DNA of 64,000 nucleotides from Streptomyces sp. NBC_01591 (GTDB lineage: Bacteria > Actinomycetota > Actinomycetes > Streptomycetales > Streptomycetaceae), in contig NZ_CP109328.1 in assembly GCF_035918155.1 (NCBI RefSeq), positions 1,116,001 to 1,180,000 on the forward strand, given 5' to 3'. This document shows positions 34,648 through 43,601 of the stretch, one piece after another (the stretch's first letter is position 1; the number at the start of each line of letters is the position of its first letter). Position numbers and translations under genes: made by a program. The notes beneath the pieces are model-generated. The model did not search any database. It was given only the letters and a program-made list of their open reading frames with translations, and was not told the origin of the DNA.

Positions 34648-35514
34648 GGGCACTGTCACGTTGACTGGCCGGGTGGGATGATCTTCTGGTTGGTCGTGCC
34701 GGGGAGAGATTCGTTCGTGTCGTCCGCGTCGCCGTCGTACAAGGGCCACCGGTACCCGGTGGAGGTGATCGCGCACGCGGTATGGCTGTACTTCCGCTTC
34801 CCGCTGTCCTTCCGCGAGGTCGAGGAGCTGATGCTCGAGCGCGGCGTCATCGTCTCCTACGAGACCATCCGCCGCTGGTCCGCCAAGTTCGGCCAGGCCT
34901 ACGCGGACGGACTGCGCCGCCGTCGGCCACGGCCCGGGGACAAGTGGCACCTGGACGAGGTCTTCGTGAAGAACAACGGAGAGCAGAAGTACCTGTGGCG
35001 GGCCGTCGACCAGGACGGCAACGTGCTCGACATCCTCCTGCAGAGCCGCCGGGACAAGGCCGCGGCAGGACGCTTCTTCCGCCGCCTGATGAAGAAGACC
35101 CGTACGGTGCCGCGGGTGGTCGTCACCGACAAGCTCCGTTCCTACGGCGCGGCGCACCGCGAGGTCATGCCCTCGGTGGAACACCGTGCCCACAAGGGCC
35201 TGAACAACCGGGCCGAGAACAGTCATCAGCCTACCCGGCAGCGCGAACGTGCCATTAAGGGATTCCGCTCCGTCGGCGGGGCCCAGCGGTTCCTGTCCGC
35301 GTTCAGCGGCATCTCACCCCACTTCCGCCCTCACCGCCACCTGATGACCGCCTCCGACCACCGAGCCGAGATGACCGTCCGCTTCGCGATCTGGGACCAG
35401 ATCACCGGCGCTGCCGGCCGGCCCACCACAGCCTGACCACAGGCCCGGACCGCGGGCCCCACCAGGCCACGACGCACCGTCAGGCACCTGCAACCCAACA
35501 ACGTAACAGCACCC
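34648..35514 (+). mobile_element. IS6-family element
   Basis: About 0.87 kb. Left GGGCACTGTCACGTTG (34648 onward) and inverted right end (GGGTGCTGTTACGTTG, ending 35514) agree at 13 of 16. Single transposase gene. No convincing 8-bp target duplication. Confidence 0.7.
34678..35436 (+). CDS. IS6-family transposase
   Basis: 252 aa. YKGHRYPVEVIAHAVWLYFRFPLSFREVEELM and ERGVIVSYETIRRWSAKFG are the IS6 N-terminal HTH; KWHLDEVFVKNNGEQKYLWRAVD (D), PRVVVTDKLRSYGAAHRE (D) and NNRAENSHQPTRQRER (E) form the DDE triad. Full length for the family. Confidence 0.92.
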   Translation: MIFWLVVPGRDSFVSSASPSYKGHRYPVEVIAHAVWLYFRFPLSFREVEELMLERGVIVSYETIRRWSAKFGQAYADGLRRRRPRPGDKWHLDEVFVKNNGEQKYLWRAVDQDGNVLDILLQSRRDKAAAGRFFRRLMKKTRTVPRVVVTDKLRSYGAAHREVMPSVEHRAHKGLNNRAENSHQPTRQRERAIKGFRSVGGAQRFLSAFSGISPHFRPHRHLMTASDHRAEMTVRFAIWDQITGAAGRPTTA

Positions 35515-35690
35515 GTGAGGGTGTTCTCCAGGATCCACTGCTGTTCGGGTAGGAGCTGCTCCCACCCGAACCGCTGCACGTTTACCCACCGTCCGAGGTC
35601 CTTGCGCCCGGCCAGGTGGTGGGCAGTCCTCCGATCAGCGTCTCCGACGGCACCCCTCAGCCCTCGACGGGCGCGCGGTCGACCTCTACC

Positions 35691-36077
35691 TCACCGGTCG
35701 CCGAAGGTCACCTCCTTCGCGTCCTCGGCGTACTCGAAGTTGCCGGTGAAACCCCAGTTCTTCCAGCCGCCGTCCCCCTTGTTGGTGATGGTTCCGCTGT
35801 CGAGGGCGAACACATCGACACCGTCCACCACCGCAAGATGTTCGAGGCCGGACACCCCGGAGAAGGAGAGGTTGTTGAACGATTTCGCCACGATGATGTT
35901 CTTGCCGGGGAAGCTGCGGCTGTACTCGTCGATCAGTGAATGGGTCAGCTCGGCGTCGTCGCCCGGCACCTTGCCGGAGTAGTCGGTACCGGGGTACGGG
36001 CCGCCGTCCGTGTACTTCGGCGACTCGTCGTCGAAATTGACCGTGCCCGATCCGGTGGCAGTGGAATCGGCCTCCAT
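35691..36077 (-). CDS. Unrecognised 128-aa acidic protein
   Basis: Reads MEADSTATGSGTVNFDDESPKYTDGGPYPGTDYSGKV..., rich in Gly, Asp and aromatic residues (GDGGWKNWGFTGNFEYAEDAKEVTFGD). No signal peptide at this start and no family I can name. It has natural amino-acid use for a real protein, unlike antisense frames around it. Could be the C-terminal part of a larger secreted protein. Confidence 0.45.
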   Translation of the reverse strand: MEADSTATGSGTVNFDDESPKYTDGGPYPGTDYSGKVPGDDAELTHSLIDEYSRSFPGKNIIVAKSFNNLSFSGVSGLEHLAVVDGVDVFALDSGTITNKGDGGWKNWGFTGNFEYAEDAKEVTFGDR

Positions 36078-36389
36078 TTAAAGTCAACCCGGGCAGCGAA
36101 ACGTCTGCGCGAAACCGTGGCCTTCCTCAGGTGCGCTCCGCGATGAGCTGACGGCACAGGCGCGCGCGGTCTGCCAGCCCATCGCCCGCAGCCGAAAGTT
36201 CAGCCAACCCGCGCGAGGTCCGCCGCTGGAAGAGGGAGACAGAGAAGGGGCCGGCGGAGAGCCACTTGCGAGAAGCGACCCGGCACACCACCGGCCCCTG
36301 ACCAACATCCACGCAGACGTCACCGCCAGCCGAGGAAGTCCCACCAGCGTAGCCCGTCCGCCGGAACACCCGAGAGAAGCCAACCGCCC
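36078..36389. other. No supported gene
   Basis: About 310 bp upstream of the HTH protein. Open plus frames exist (DELTAQARAVCQPIARSRKFSQPARG) but no motif. Confidence 0.4.
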
Positions 36390-36995
36390 GTGATCCCCCA
36401 CAGCCGCCCCGTGATCAACGAAGCCGACATCGCCCAGCAGGCCGGCGTACCCATCGCCACCTGGCGGCGCCGCGACGCCCCCGCATTCCGCCAGCACGTG
36501 CCAACCCTCTTCCCCGACAGTCGCGTCCTGGTCTACGACCTCGCCCAGGCCCAGGCCCACCTCGACGGGCGGCCCATCCCCGCCCTGCCCACCCGCGAAC
36601 ACCCCGACGACCTCCTCAACGACGAGGAGGCCGCCGCCCTGCTCGACGTCGCGGCAAGCACCGTCCGCGCCTACGCGACCCAGGGCTACCTCCCGCCCGG
36701 CACAACCGTCTACAGCCTCCGACTCTGGGCCCGACGCGACGTCGAGAAACGCCGCAACGCCCCTCCCCGGCAGGGAAAGGGAGGCGGACGCCCCCCGGGC
36801 ACAGGGAACGGGCCCCTCAAGGCCCACGCCTACGAAGGCGACCCCCGCCTGCGCACCGCCACCGAGGCACTCGAAACCGCCGAGGACGTCCCCCGTACCC
36901 GCCTCGCGGCCGCTCTCGCCGCCCAGTACGGCGGATCAACCCGTACCTGGGAACGGCTCCTCGCCCAAGCCCACCGCAGCTCCCCGTCCCGGTGA
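36390..36995 (+). CDS. HTH DNA-binding protein (excisionase-like)
   Basis: 201 aa from GTG 36390, with GAGAAG upstream. Two HTH-like stretches: INEADIAQQAGVPIATWRRRDAPAFRQH (N-terminal) and LNDEEAAALLDVAASTVRAYATQGYLPPG (middle), the second of MerR/excisionase style. C-terminal part is basic with ALETAEDVPRTRLAAALAAQYGGSTRTWERLLAQA. Such proteins are common on Streptomyces integrative elements and plasmids. No integrase is nearby. Confidence 0.65.
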   Translation: MIPHSRPVINEADIAQQAGVPIATWRRRDAPAFRQHVPTLFPDSRVLVYDLAQAQAHLDGRPIPALPTREHPDDLLNDEEAAALLDVAASTVRAYATQGYLPPGTTVYSLRLWARRDVEKRRNAPPRQGKGGGRPPGTGNGPLKAHAYEGDPRLRTATEALETAEDVPRTRLAAALAAQYGGSTRTWERLLAQAHRSSPSR

Positions 36996-37162
36996 CCTTC
37001 TTCTCCGTCCGCGCCCCGATCCGGGGCACCGTGGAGATCAGCAGCGAATGCGGGTCGCGCCGGTTCTCCAGCGACACCCCGTTCGGCATCAGGAAGCGCT
37101 CGGACAGTCGGCGGTACTGCTCACCGAGGTGCCGTACGAGGGCCTGGCGTCGGTGTTCGCGT
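36996..37162 (-). other. Possible gene fragment
   Basis: Minus-strand reading ALVRHLGEQYRRLSERFLMP and NGVSLENRRDPHSLLISTV has protein-like composition, but I recognise no family and it has no clear ends. Confidence 0.25.
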
Positions 37163-37783
37163 TCAGGACCGGAAGCCGATGACTCCAAAGCCAGGCCGTC
37201 CCGCGGCGTGCCGCATCCAGCCGAGACACTGCATAACGGCCTCCACGACCTCAGACTCCAGCGGTGGCGCCTGGCCCGACTCGTCGACCGCCCGCTTGGT
37301 GGCCTCGAACTGCTCCAGCGCCTGTGCGATGTGATCGGGCGTCCACTCGCCGCAGCCCGGTATGAATGTGTACGGCAGAGGATCGGGCAGGTCGCTGTAG
37401 CTGAAGTCCTCAACAGACACGGCGGTGACGCCCAGAGCATTCAGGCCCTCGTCGACCACCGACAGCCAGTCACCCCGGTGCGGCGTAAAACGGTCGTTGT
37501 CCAAGAACGAGCCGGTGAGCGAACACAGCCGCTTGTAGGCGTAGCCGTACTGGAAGGCGTGGTCCCTATCCTCACTGAAGGGCTCGCCGTCGATGACCGC
37601 GCGCAGTGCCTCGTATGCCGTGGGGGCGCCTTCCTCGATCGCGTCGCTGAAATAGTCGTCGTCGCGTGCCAGGTCGTCCCCGAAGCCGTTGCGGATCGCC
37701 TCCAGCAACTGGTTGTCGCGGGATCCGACCAAGGCGCGCGTAGCGGCCACGTCGAGCAGGTAGACGCTCAGAGAAGAACTCAT
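37163..37783 (-). CDS. Conserved hypothetical protein (DUF7691-like)
   Basis: 206 aa. MSSSLSVYLLDVAATRALVGSRDNQLLEAI is a start I associate with a Streptomyces hypothetical family; later FQYGYAYKRLCSLTGSFLDND and TFIPGCGEWTPDHIAQALEQFEATKRAV. Acidic, soluble, no catalytic motif visible. The family assignment is from memory and not certain. Confidence 0.6.
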   Translation of the reverse strand: MSSSLSVYLLDVAATRALVGSRDNQLLEAIRNGFGDDLARDDDYFSDAIEEGAPTAYEALRAVIDGEPFSEDRDHAFQYGYAYKRLCSLTGSFLDNDRFTPHRGDWLSVVDEGLNALGVTAVSVEDFSYSDLPDPLPYTFIPGCGEWTPDHIAQALEQFEATKRAVDESGQAPPLESEVVEAVMQCLGWMRHAAGRPGFGVIGFRS

Positions 37784-37989
37784 GGGACGAACCTAAGGGA
37801 AGCCGCTGACACTGCTGCGCGCGGGCACCGCCCGGCCAGGCAGGTCACGGCCCGGTGCAGTCTTCGAGGGCGTGCCGGTCATCATGACCACCGCGGAGGA
37901 GCGCGGAACGGTCGACGCGCTGCATGTCGTCGATGCCGGTCCGCCCCGCGGCTTCACCCTGAGTCACCCGGACCGGCGTCCTACGGCAC

Positions 37990-38972
37990 GCTACGAGCGG
38001 CCAACCCGACCGCGTCCCGCTCGGAGGACAGAACCACGCCCACGATGTCGTTGGGCGCCAGGTCCTGATCCAGGACCTCGATCTCCAGGTAACGGAAGCC
38101 GTGGATGGTGAAGCTCGGTTCGAACCACTCACCCGGGGCGCCGATGATGACCTCGTCACGCTGGTACCACGGCTTTTTCCTGTCGCTCAGAATCCACTGC
38201 GTGTCCAGCTCGCCGTCAGGGCTGATGAGCTCGCTATAGGTGACGCGGACAGAGGTGCCCGCCCGGCCGGTGAGGCGCAGGCGCGCGACGCCGGCGAAGT
38301 TCTGCCCGAAATCAACCAGTTGGCGTCCCCTGGGGGATCGCCACACCGAAACCGGTGTCAGCTCTTTCACGGCAGTGACCGGTGGTACCTGCTCAGCGAT
38401 CAGCTGCCGGGAGTGCGGGGAGAACGGACGCACCGGGCGCGACTGAGCGTGGTCATGAGGCTGACTCCACGGCGCAGGGATACGCAGATCTGCAAACTCA
38501 CCGAACTTCGGGTCGGCACGCACGACGGGCCCGCGGCCCACGGTCCACGTGGCGTCCGTGCCCCACGTGCGTCGGGTTCCGTCGGCGAACTCCAGCTCCA
38601 AGTGCAGGTATGCCGCCAGTTCCGGCCCGTAGACGCAGCGGCGTGCGAGAAACCCGAGGCGGCCACGGAAACGCCCGTCGGCGACCACCAGGTGGAACAG
38701 ATTCATGCCGGGGACGATCGCGCCGGCCGGGTCGTACTCGCGGTACTCGACCTCCTGCTCGAACGGCGTGAAGCGTGGCACCAGGCTCGCCCCGGTCAGG
38801 TCCTTGCCGTTGACCACCAGGCGGTACCAGCCCAGGGCCGAGGCGTAGGCGCGGGCCCGGACGACCCGTTCGGGAATTTCCAGGGCGGCCCCGAAGTAGA
38901 GCACCGGATCTTCGTCGGCTGCGTACGTCATCGAGTCCGTGATCCACTCGCCTTGCAGTACTCGAAGCGCGT
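37990..38972 (-). pseudogene. Alpha-L-rhamnosidase (GH78), N-terminal domains only
   Basis: Minus-strand reading begins LRVLQGEWITDSMTYAADEDP and has the rhamnosidase N-terminal jelly-roll: VVRARAYASALGWYRLVVNGK, FTPFEQEVEYREYD, LELEFADGTRRTWGTDATW, QLVDFGQNFAGVARLRLTG, IHGFRYLEIEVL. The catalytic (alpha/alpha)6 domain is missing at the 3' end, and the 5' end is joined at about 38972 to a truncated transposase. Non-functional remnant. Confidence 0.8.
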
Positions 38973-40117
38973 AAGGAGACTCTGTCGGGGTCGTGGCCGG
39001 CGTGGGCGGCGGTGTCGGCCATCAGGGTGCGAATGGCGTAGTGGCAGCACAGGTGTCCCCAGATTTCTTGCTGGACAAGGTCGGGGGCCTTCGAGCGCAG
39101 TACCGCGCGGGGCCCGCGCTGGTGGGTCTTCAGCTCGTCGAAGGTGGTCTCGATTTCCCACCGTTGGGCGTAGGCGGCTGCGAGGTCCTCGGCGCCGGCC
39201 TCGGCAGGGTCGAGGATCGTGGTCAGCAGCCGGTATTCCTCGGGGTTGTCCCGGCCGTCATCGATCGTGTAGTCGATCACTCTGACCGTGAGTGGATCCG
39301 TCGTGGCCCGGTTCGTTCCCGATGTCGGGACGATCCGGGCCAGCCACGACCCGTCGGCCAGGGTTTCCAGGTACCGGGGCCTCAGGTTCGTCTTCACTCG
39401 CCAGAGCAGATCCGCGCCCGTGGCTGCGGCCTGTTGCCAGAGGCGGAACCCGTAGAAACCCCGGTCGGCCAGGACCAGCTGGCCCGGCTCCAGCCGCCCG
39501 ACGAGCTGCCGGGACAACTCCATCTCCGACACACCGCACGGGCCGGTAACAGCGTCGAAGACCGCATGGGTGCCGCATTCAGCCAATGCCACCAGGCGGG
39601 CCTGCGGAAACGCGGCCCGCTCCCCTCGGCTTGAAGCGGGCCGCCCGAAGAACTCTGCGTTGACTGACGTGTCCGCCACGTCCAGGCACGTCCCATCGAC
39701 CGCCACCAGACGACGCCCCGCCAGCCACGACCCCGGCGTGCCCGGCCCCGCCAGCGGACGTGCGACCCGCGCGAAGAGATCCCGCACCGGCTCGAACCCC
39801 AAACGAGACCTGGCCTGGAAGATCGCCGACTTCGACGGCGGCGGGAACGACTCGGACCACCCCGACGCCCACGACAGCCCGTCCGTGAGCTGCGCGAACA
39901 CATCCTCGTACGAGTCATCGGAATACAGCGCCATCCCGATCGAGAAGTACGCCATTACCCGTGCGGGCAACGACCGGCGACGCCGCTCAGTACGCCCCGC
40001 CTCCTCGATCACCGCGTCAACCACGTCCGCGGGAAACACCCGCGTCAGCAACCCCACAGACACCAAATCCGACAACCGGACACCAGAAGACGGCTTCACC
40101 CAACCAGAACGCGGCAT
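38973..40117 (-). pseudogene. IS4-family transposase, 3'-truncated at rhamnosidase junction
   Basis: MPRSGWVKPSSGVRLSDLVSVGLLTRVFPADVVDAVIEE starts the frame; WLAGRRLVAVDGTCLDVADT (D), QLVLADRGFYGFRLWQ (D) and AYAQRWEIETTFDELKTHQRGP (YREK-like E) form the catalytic core. It stops matching the family after AHAGHDPDRVS near 38975, about 60 residues early. Beyond that the open frame reads rhamnosidase DNA out of frame. Confidence 0.85.
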
Positions 40118-40335
40118 GCCCCCACAGTACCGCCCTGACCCTTAACTGAACGGTATTGGGTTTAAGCCAAGCTTAGCCTCGATCTTGCATGACGGTCCGT
40201 CGGTTCTTCCGTCGGGCCGTTTTGCTGTTGCGGATGTGCGAGGGCATGTTGGTGGCCCGGTTGTCGCGTCGGGTGGGCGCCGGGTTCCACTCCCGGGGTG
40301 GTCGTGCAGGTTGTTGGGACGGGTGAATTTACTGG
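40118..40335. other. No gene; flanks of IS4-type and IS1380 elements
   Basis: About 220 bp. Contains GGGTTTAAGCCAAGCT near 40157, which resembles GGGTTTAAAGCCAAGCT at 9643-9659. This may be a shared IS end or target remnant. Confidence 0.35.
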
Positions 40336-41715
40336 TCAGCCGGGGTTCGGTAGGGCCTGGAGCCGGTCCATGGCGCTGGTGATCACGGATGTCCAGGGCC
40401 ATCGGGCGGCCAGGCGGAGCCAGCGGCGGCGGCCGGTGTTCACGAGCTGGGCGGCGGCGGAAAACAAGCGGAGGCGGAGGCGCTTCGGCTCCCAACGGCG
40501 GGTTTCGCCTGTCAGGGCGAGCATCGGCATCCAGGCGAGGAGGTAGAGCGCGATGGAGACGATCTCCAGCCAGATCCGGTTCTGGGCTGTGTCGTGCAGG
40601 GGCAGGTTGCGCAGGCTGGTATCGCGGGCGTTTCGGATGCGGTCCTCGCAGCGGGCCCGCCTGCGGTGACGCAGTTCGAGGTCGGCGAGCTGGCCGCCCT
40701 TTGTGTTGGTCGCGAAGCAGGTCAGTCGCAGCCCGTCAACGTCGGTGAAGCGCAACTGGGCGCCGGGGTGTGGCCGTTCCTTGCGGACGATCAGCCGCAT
40801 GCCCTTGGGCCAGGTGCTCAGGTCGGGCATGTCGGTGATCTCTGCGACCCAGGCGCCGGGCCGTTCGGTGCCGTCGGAGTCGTAGGCCGGTGTCCAGGCC
40901 CGTTTCGGGATCTTCAGCACAGCCTGGTGGATGGCGTCGGTGATGGTCATTCCGACCGAGTAGGACAGCCACCGGCCGCGGCGGGAGAGCCAGTCGAGGA
41001 AGGCGTGGGTGCCGCCGGCGGAGTCGGTGCGGACCAGCGTCTGCCGTCCCCGCCGCAGGTGTTTGGGCAGTTGGGCCAGGGCGAGGCGGGTGGTTTCGAT
41101 GTGATCGCTCGCGGTGTTGGAGCCTGCGTTGCCAGGCCGCAGCAGCGCGGCCACCGGTTCCCCGGAACCGGCCTGGCCGTGGTCGACGAACGCAACGAGC
41201 GGATGGTGACCGAAGGTCTTCTTCCAGGTCGCGGTGGCGTCCTGCTTCTCGGAGTGCGCAAGCACCAGCACGCCGTCGATGTCCACGATCACGCTGCCAC
41301 CGGCGGCCGGATTGTCTTCACCGGCCAACTCCCATACTCGCGTGCGCACTTCGGCTCGTGCCGCGCGGATCGCGGTGAGCGCCTTCGGCCCGGCCGCGGC
41401 GAGCGCGTCGATGAGCCGGGAGACCGTGGGGTCCGATGCCACTGGACCGAACACGTCGGCCTCGGCCCGCAGCATGGCGACATCAGCGAGGCAGTCCCCG
41501 CCCAGAGCCGTCGCGAGTGCGATATCCAGCAGGACCTTGCCCGGATCATGCATCGTCCGCGGCTTGCGCCAGGGCGCCAGCGCCGCCGATATCGCATCGT
41601 CCAGGCCCAACGTGCGGACCGTCTCGACCAGCAGCACCGCCCCGGCCTGCGAGACCGCCCCTCTGCCGCCGCCCTCGACGCGGACACGTGGGTACAACCC
41701 GATACGCTTACTCAC
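40336..41715 (-). CDS. IS1380-family transposase (intact)
   Basis: 459 aa. MSKRIGLYPRVRVEGGGRGAVSQAG is followed by VIVDIDGVLVLAHSEKQDATATWKKTFGHHPLVAFVDHG (first Asp), QTLVRTDSAGGTHAFLDWL (second Asp region) and the complete C-terminus NRIWLEIVSIALYLLAWMPML...RWLRLAARWPWTSVI. Related to but clearly different from the truncated copy at 5358-6559. Ends of the element are not obvious. Confidence 0.92.
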   Translation of the reverse strand: MSKRIGLYPRVRVEGGGRGAVSQAGAVLLVETVRTLGLDDAISAALAPWRKPRTMHDPGKVLLDIALATALGGDCLADVAMLRAEADVFGPVASDPTVSRLIDALAAAGPKALTAIRAARAEVRTRVWELAGEDNPAAGGSVIVDIDGVLVLAHSEKQDATATWKKTFGHHPLVAFVDHGQAGSGEPVAALLRPGNAGSNTASDHIETTRLALAQLPKHLRRGRQTLVRTDSAGGTHAFLDWLSRRGRWLSYSVGMTITDAIHQAVLKIPKRAWTPAYDSDGTERPGAWVAEITDMPDLSTWPKGMRLIVRKERPHPGAQLRFTDVDGLRLTCFATNTKGGQLADLELRHRRRARCEDRIRNARDTSLRNLPLHDTAQNRIWLEIVSIALYLLAWMPMLALTGETRRWEPKRLRLRLFSAAAQLVNTGRRRWLRLAARWPWTSVITSAMDRLQALPNPG

Positions 41716-41840
41716 CTGGAGAGTGCTTCTTTCCGTGCAGCCAACAGGACCCTAGACAAGTCCCATCGTTGCAGGTCAGAAGCACTCTCTGCTTATTTGA
41801 TCAAGGCATGGACGAGCACGCTCATGAAAGCGCGAGGTTA

Positions 41841-43598
41841 GGGCTCGTAAAGAATCAACACGTTGCTTCACGGTCTCCCTGTCGTTGGTGTGGTGTGCGC
41901 ATACCGAGTGAGGTTCGTGACCAACTTGCCCTGAGATTCGGAGTGTTGTTCCCTCATCTGAATGAGCGGCAGCAGCGGCTGGCGCTGGCCGCCGAGGCCC
42001 GGCTGCTGGGGCACGGTGGGGTCCGGGCCGTCGCGCGTGCCGCAGGGGTGAGCGAGACGACGGTGCGGAAGGGTGTCTTCGAGTTGGAGGGCGGTGAGGA
42101 CCCACTGCCCGATGGCCGGGTCCGCCGGGACGGCGGCGGTCGCAAGAGCGCCGAGAAGCTTGACCGGCTGCTCGTTCCGGCGTTGCTGGCGCTGGTCGAG
42201 CCGGATGAGCGGGGGGATCCGATGTCGCCGCTGCGGTGGACGACCAAGTCGCTGCGGTCTCTGGCCGGGGAGCTGACGCGGCAGGGCCATACCGCGTCGG
42301 CGCCGACCGTGGGCAGGCTGCTGCGGGAGAACGGTTTCAGTCTGCAGGCCAATGCCAAGACCCTTGAGGGCGCTCAGCACCCCGACCGGGACGCGCAGTT
42401 CCGGTACATCAACGACCAGGTCAAGGACCATCAGGCGGAGGGCGAGCCGGTGGTCAGTGTGGACACGAAAAAGAAGGAAGTCGTCGGGGATTTCAAGAAT
42501 GCGGGACGTCAATGGCGGCCGGCCGGTGAACCCGTGCGGGTTGACGTCCATGACTTCCCCAGCGATGCACTGGGCAAGGCCCTGCCTTATGGCATCTACG
42601 ATCTGGCGGCGGACACCGGCTGGGTGAATGTCGGTACGGATCACGACACCGCAGCCTTCGCGGTCGAATCGATCCGCCGTTGGTGGAACGGGCAAGGACG
42701 CCTCGACTACCCGCAGGCCAGACGTCTGTTGATCACTGCCGATGCCGGCGGCTCCAACGGCTACCGCACCCGGGCCTTCAAGACCGAGTTGGCCGCGTTC
42801 GCCGCCCGGACCGGCCTGGCCGTCACGGTCTGCCACATGCCGCCGGGCACATCGAAGTGGAACAAGGTGGAGCATCGGCTGTTCTCCGCGATCACCATGA
42901 ACTGGCGCGGCAGAGCGCTGAACAGCCACGAGGTCGTCGTGCAGTCCATCGCCGCGACCACCACCCGCACCGGTCTCACCGTCCACGCCGAACTCGACAC
43001 CGGCACCTATCCCACCGGTGTGAAGGTCAGCGACACCGAGCTGAACGCGGCGCCGGTCACCGGACATGCCTTCCACGGCGAATGGAACTACACCGTGCAC
43101 CCCCACCCCGCCAGCCCGGCAGACCCCACCAGGCCGACGCCCGGGCCGGCGGCGGTCTTCGACCGCGGTGCCCTGTCACATCCCGCGCTGACCGGCATGA
43201 CCTGCACCGCACTGGCCGAGCTGACCGAGACCCTGACCCCTGGCTGGCAGGCGCTGCAGAAACAGGACCCGGCCACCCGACGCGACGGCGGCACCCGGCG
43301 CCGGGCCCCGGGCGGCGGCCGCAAAGCCAAACTCGACCTGGCCGACCGGGTCCTGGCCACCGTGCTGCAACAAAACCTCGCTCTGCCGCCTACCGTGCTG
43401 GCCCACCTCTTCGCCGTCAGCAAGGACACCATCCGCCACACCACCAGCGAGATCCGACGACTGATGGACCAGCACGCACACACCCCAGCCCCCAGCAGCA
43501 CACCTCAGCACCCTGGCAGGACTCCTCGTCCACGCCACCGCACACGGCGCGACCCTCACGACAGAGACCAAACCAACGTGTTGATTCTTTACGAGCCC
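41841..43598 (+). mobile_element. ISAzo13-family element, copy 1
   Basis: 1758 bp bounded by GGGCTCGTAAAGAATCAACA and its perfect inverse, flanked by TTA (41838-41840 and 43599-43601). Near-identical to copy 2 directly downstream. Confidence 0.9.
41895..43584 (+). pseudogene. ISAzo13-family transposase, copy 1 (2-nt deletion near 3' end)
   Basis: Start GTG 41895 (VRIPSEVRDQLALRFGVLFPHLNE). Family blocks: VRAVARAAGVSETTVRKGV (HTH), VVSVDTKKKEVVGDFKNAG (D), RRLLITADAGGSNGYRTRAF (D), TSKWNKVEHRLFSAITMNWRG (E). Near 43478 it reads CACGCACACACC where copy 2 has CACGCGCACACACC. The two missing bases shift the C-terminus out of frame and make the frame read on through the inverted repeat into copy 2, producing an artefactual fused frame. 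Confidence 0.85.
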
Positions 43599-43601
43599 TT
43601 A

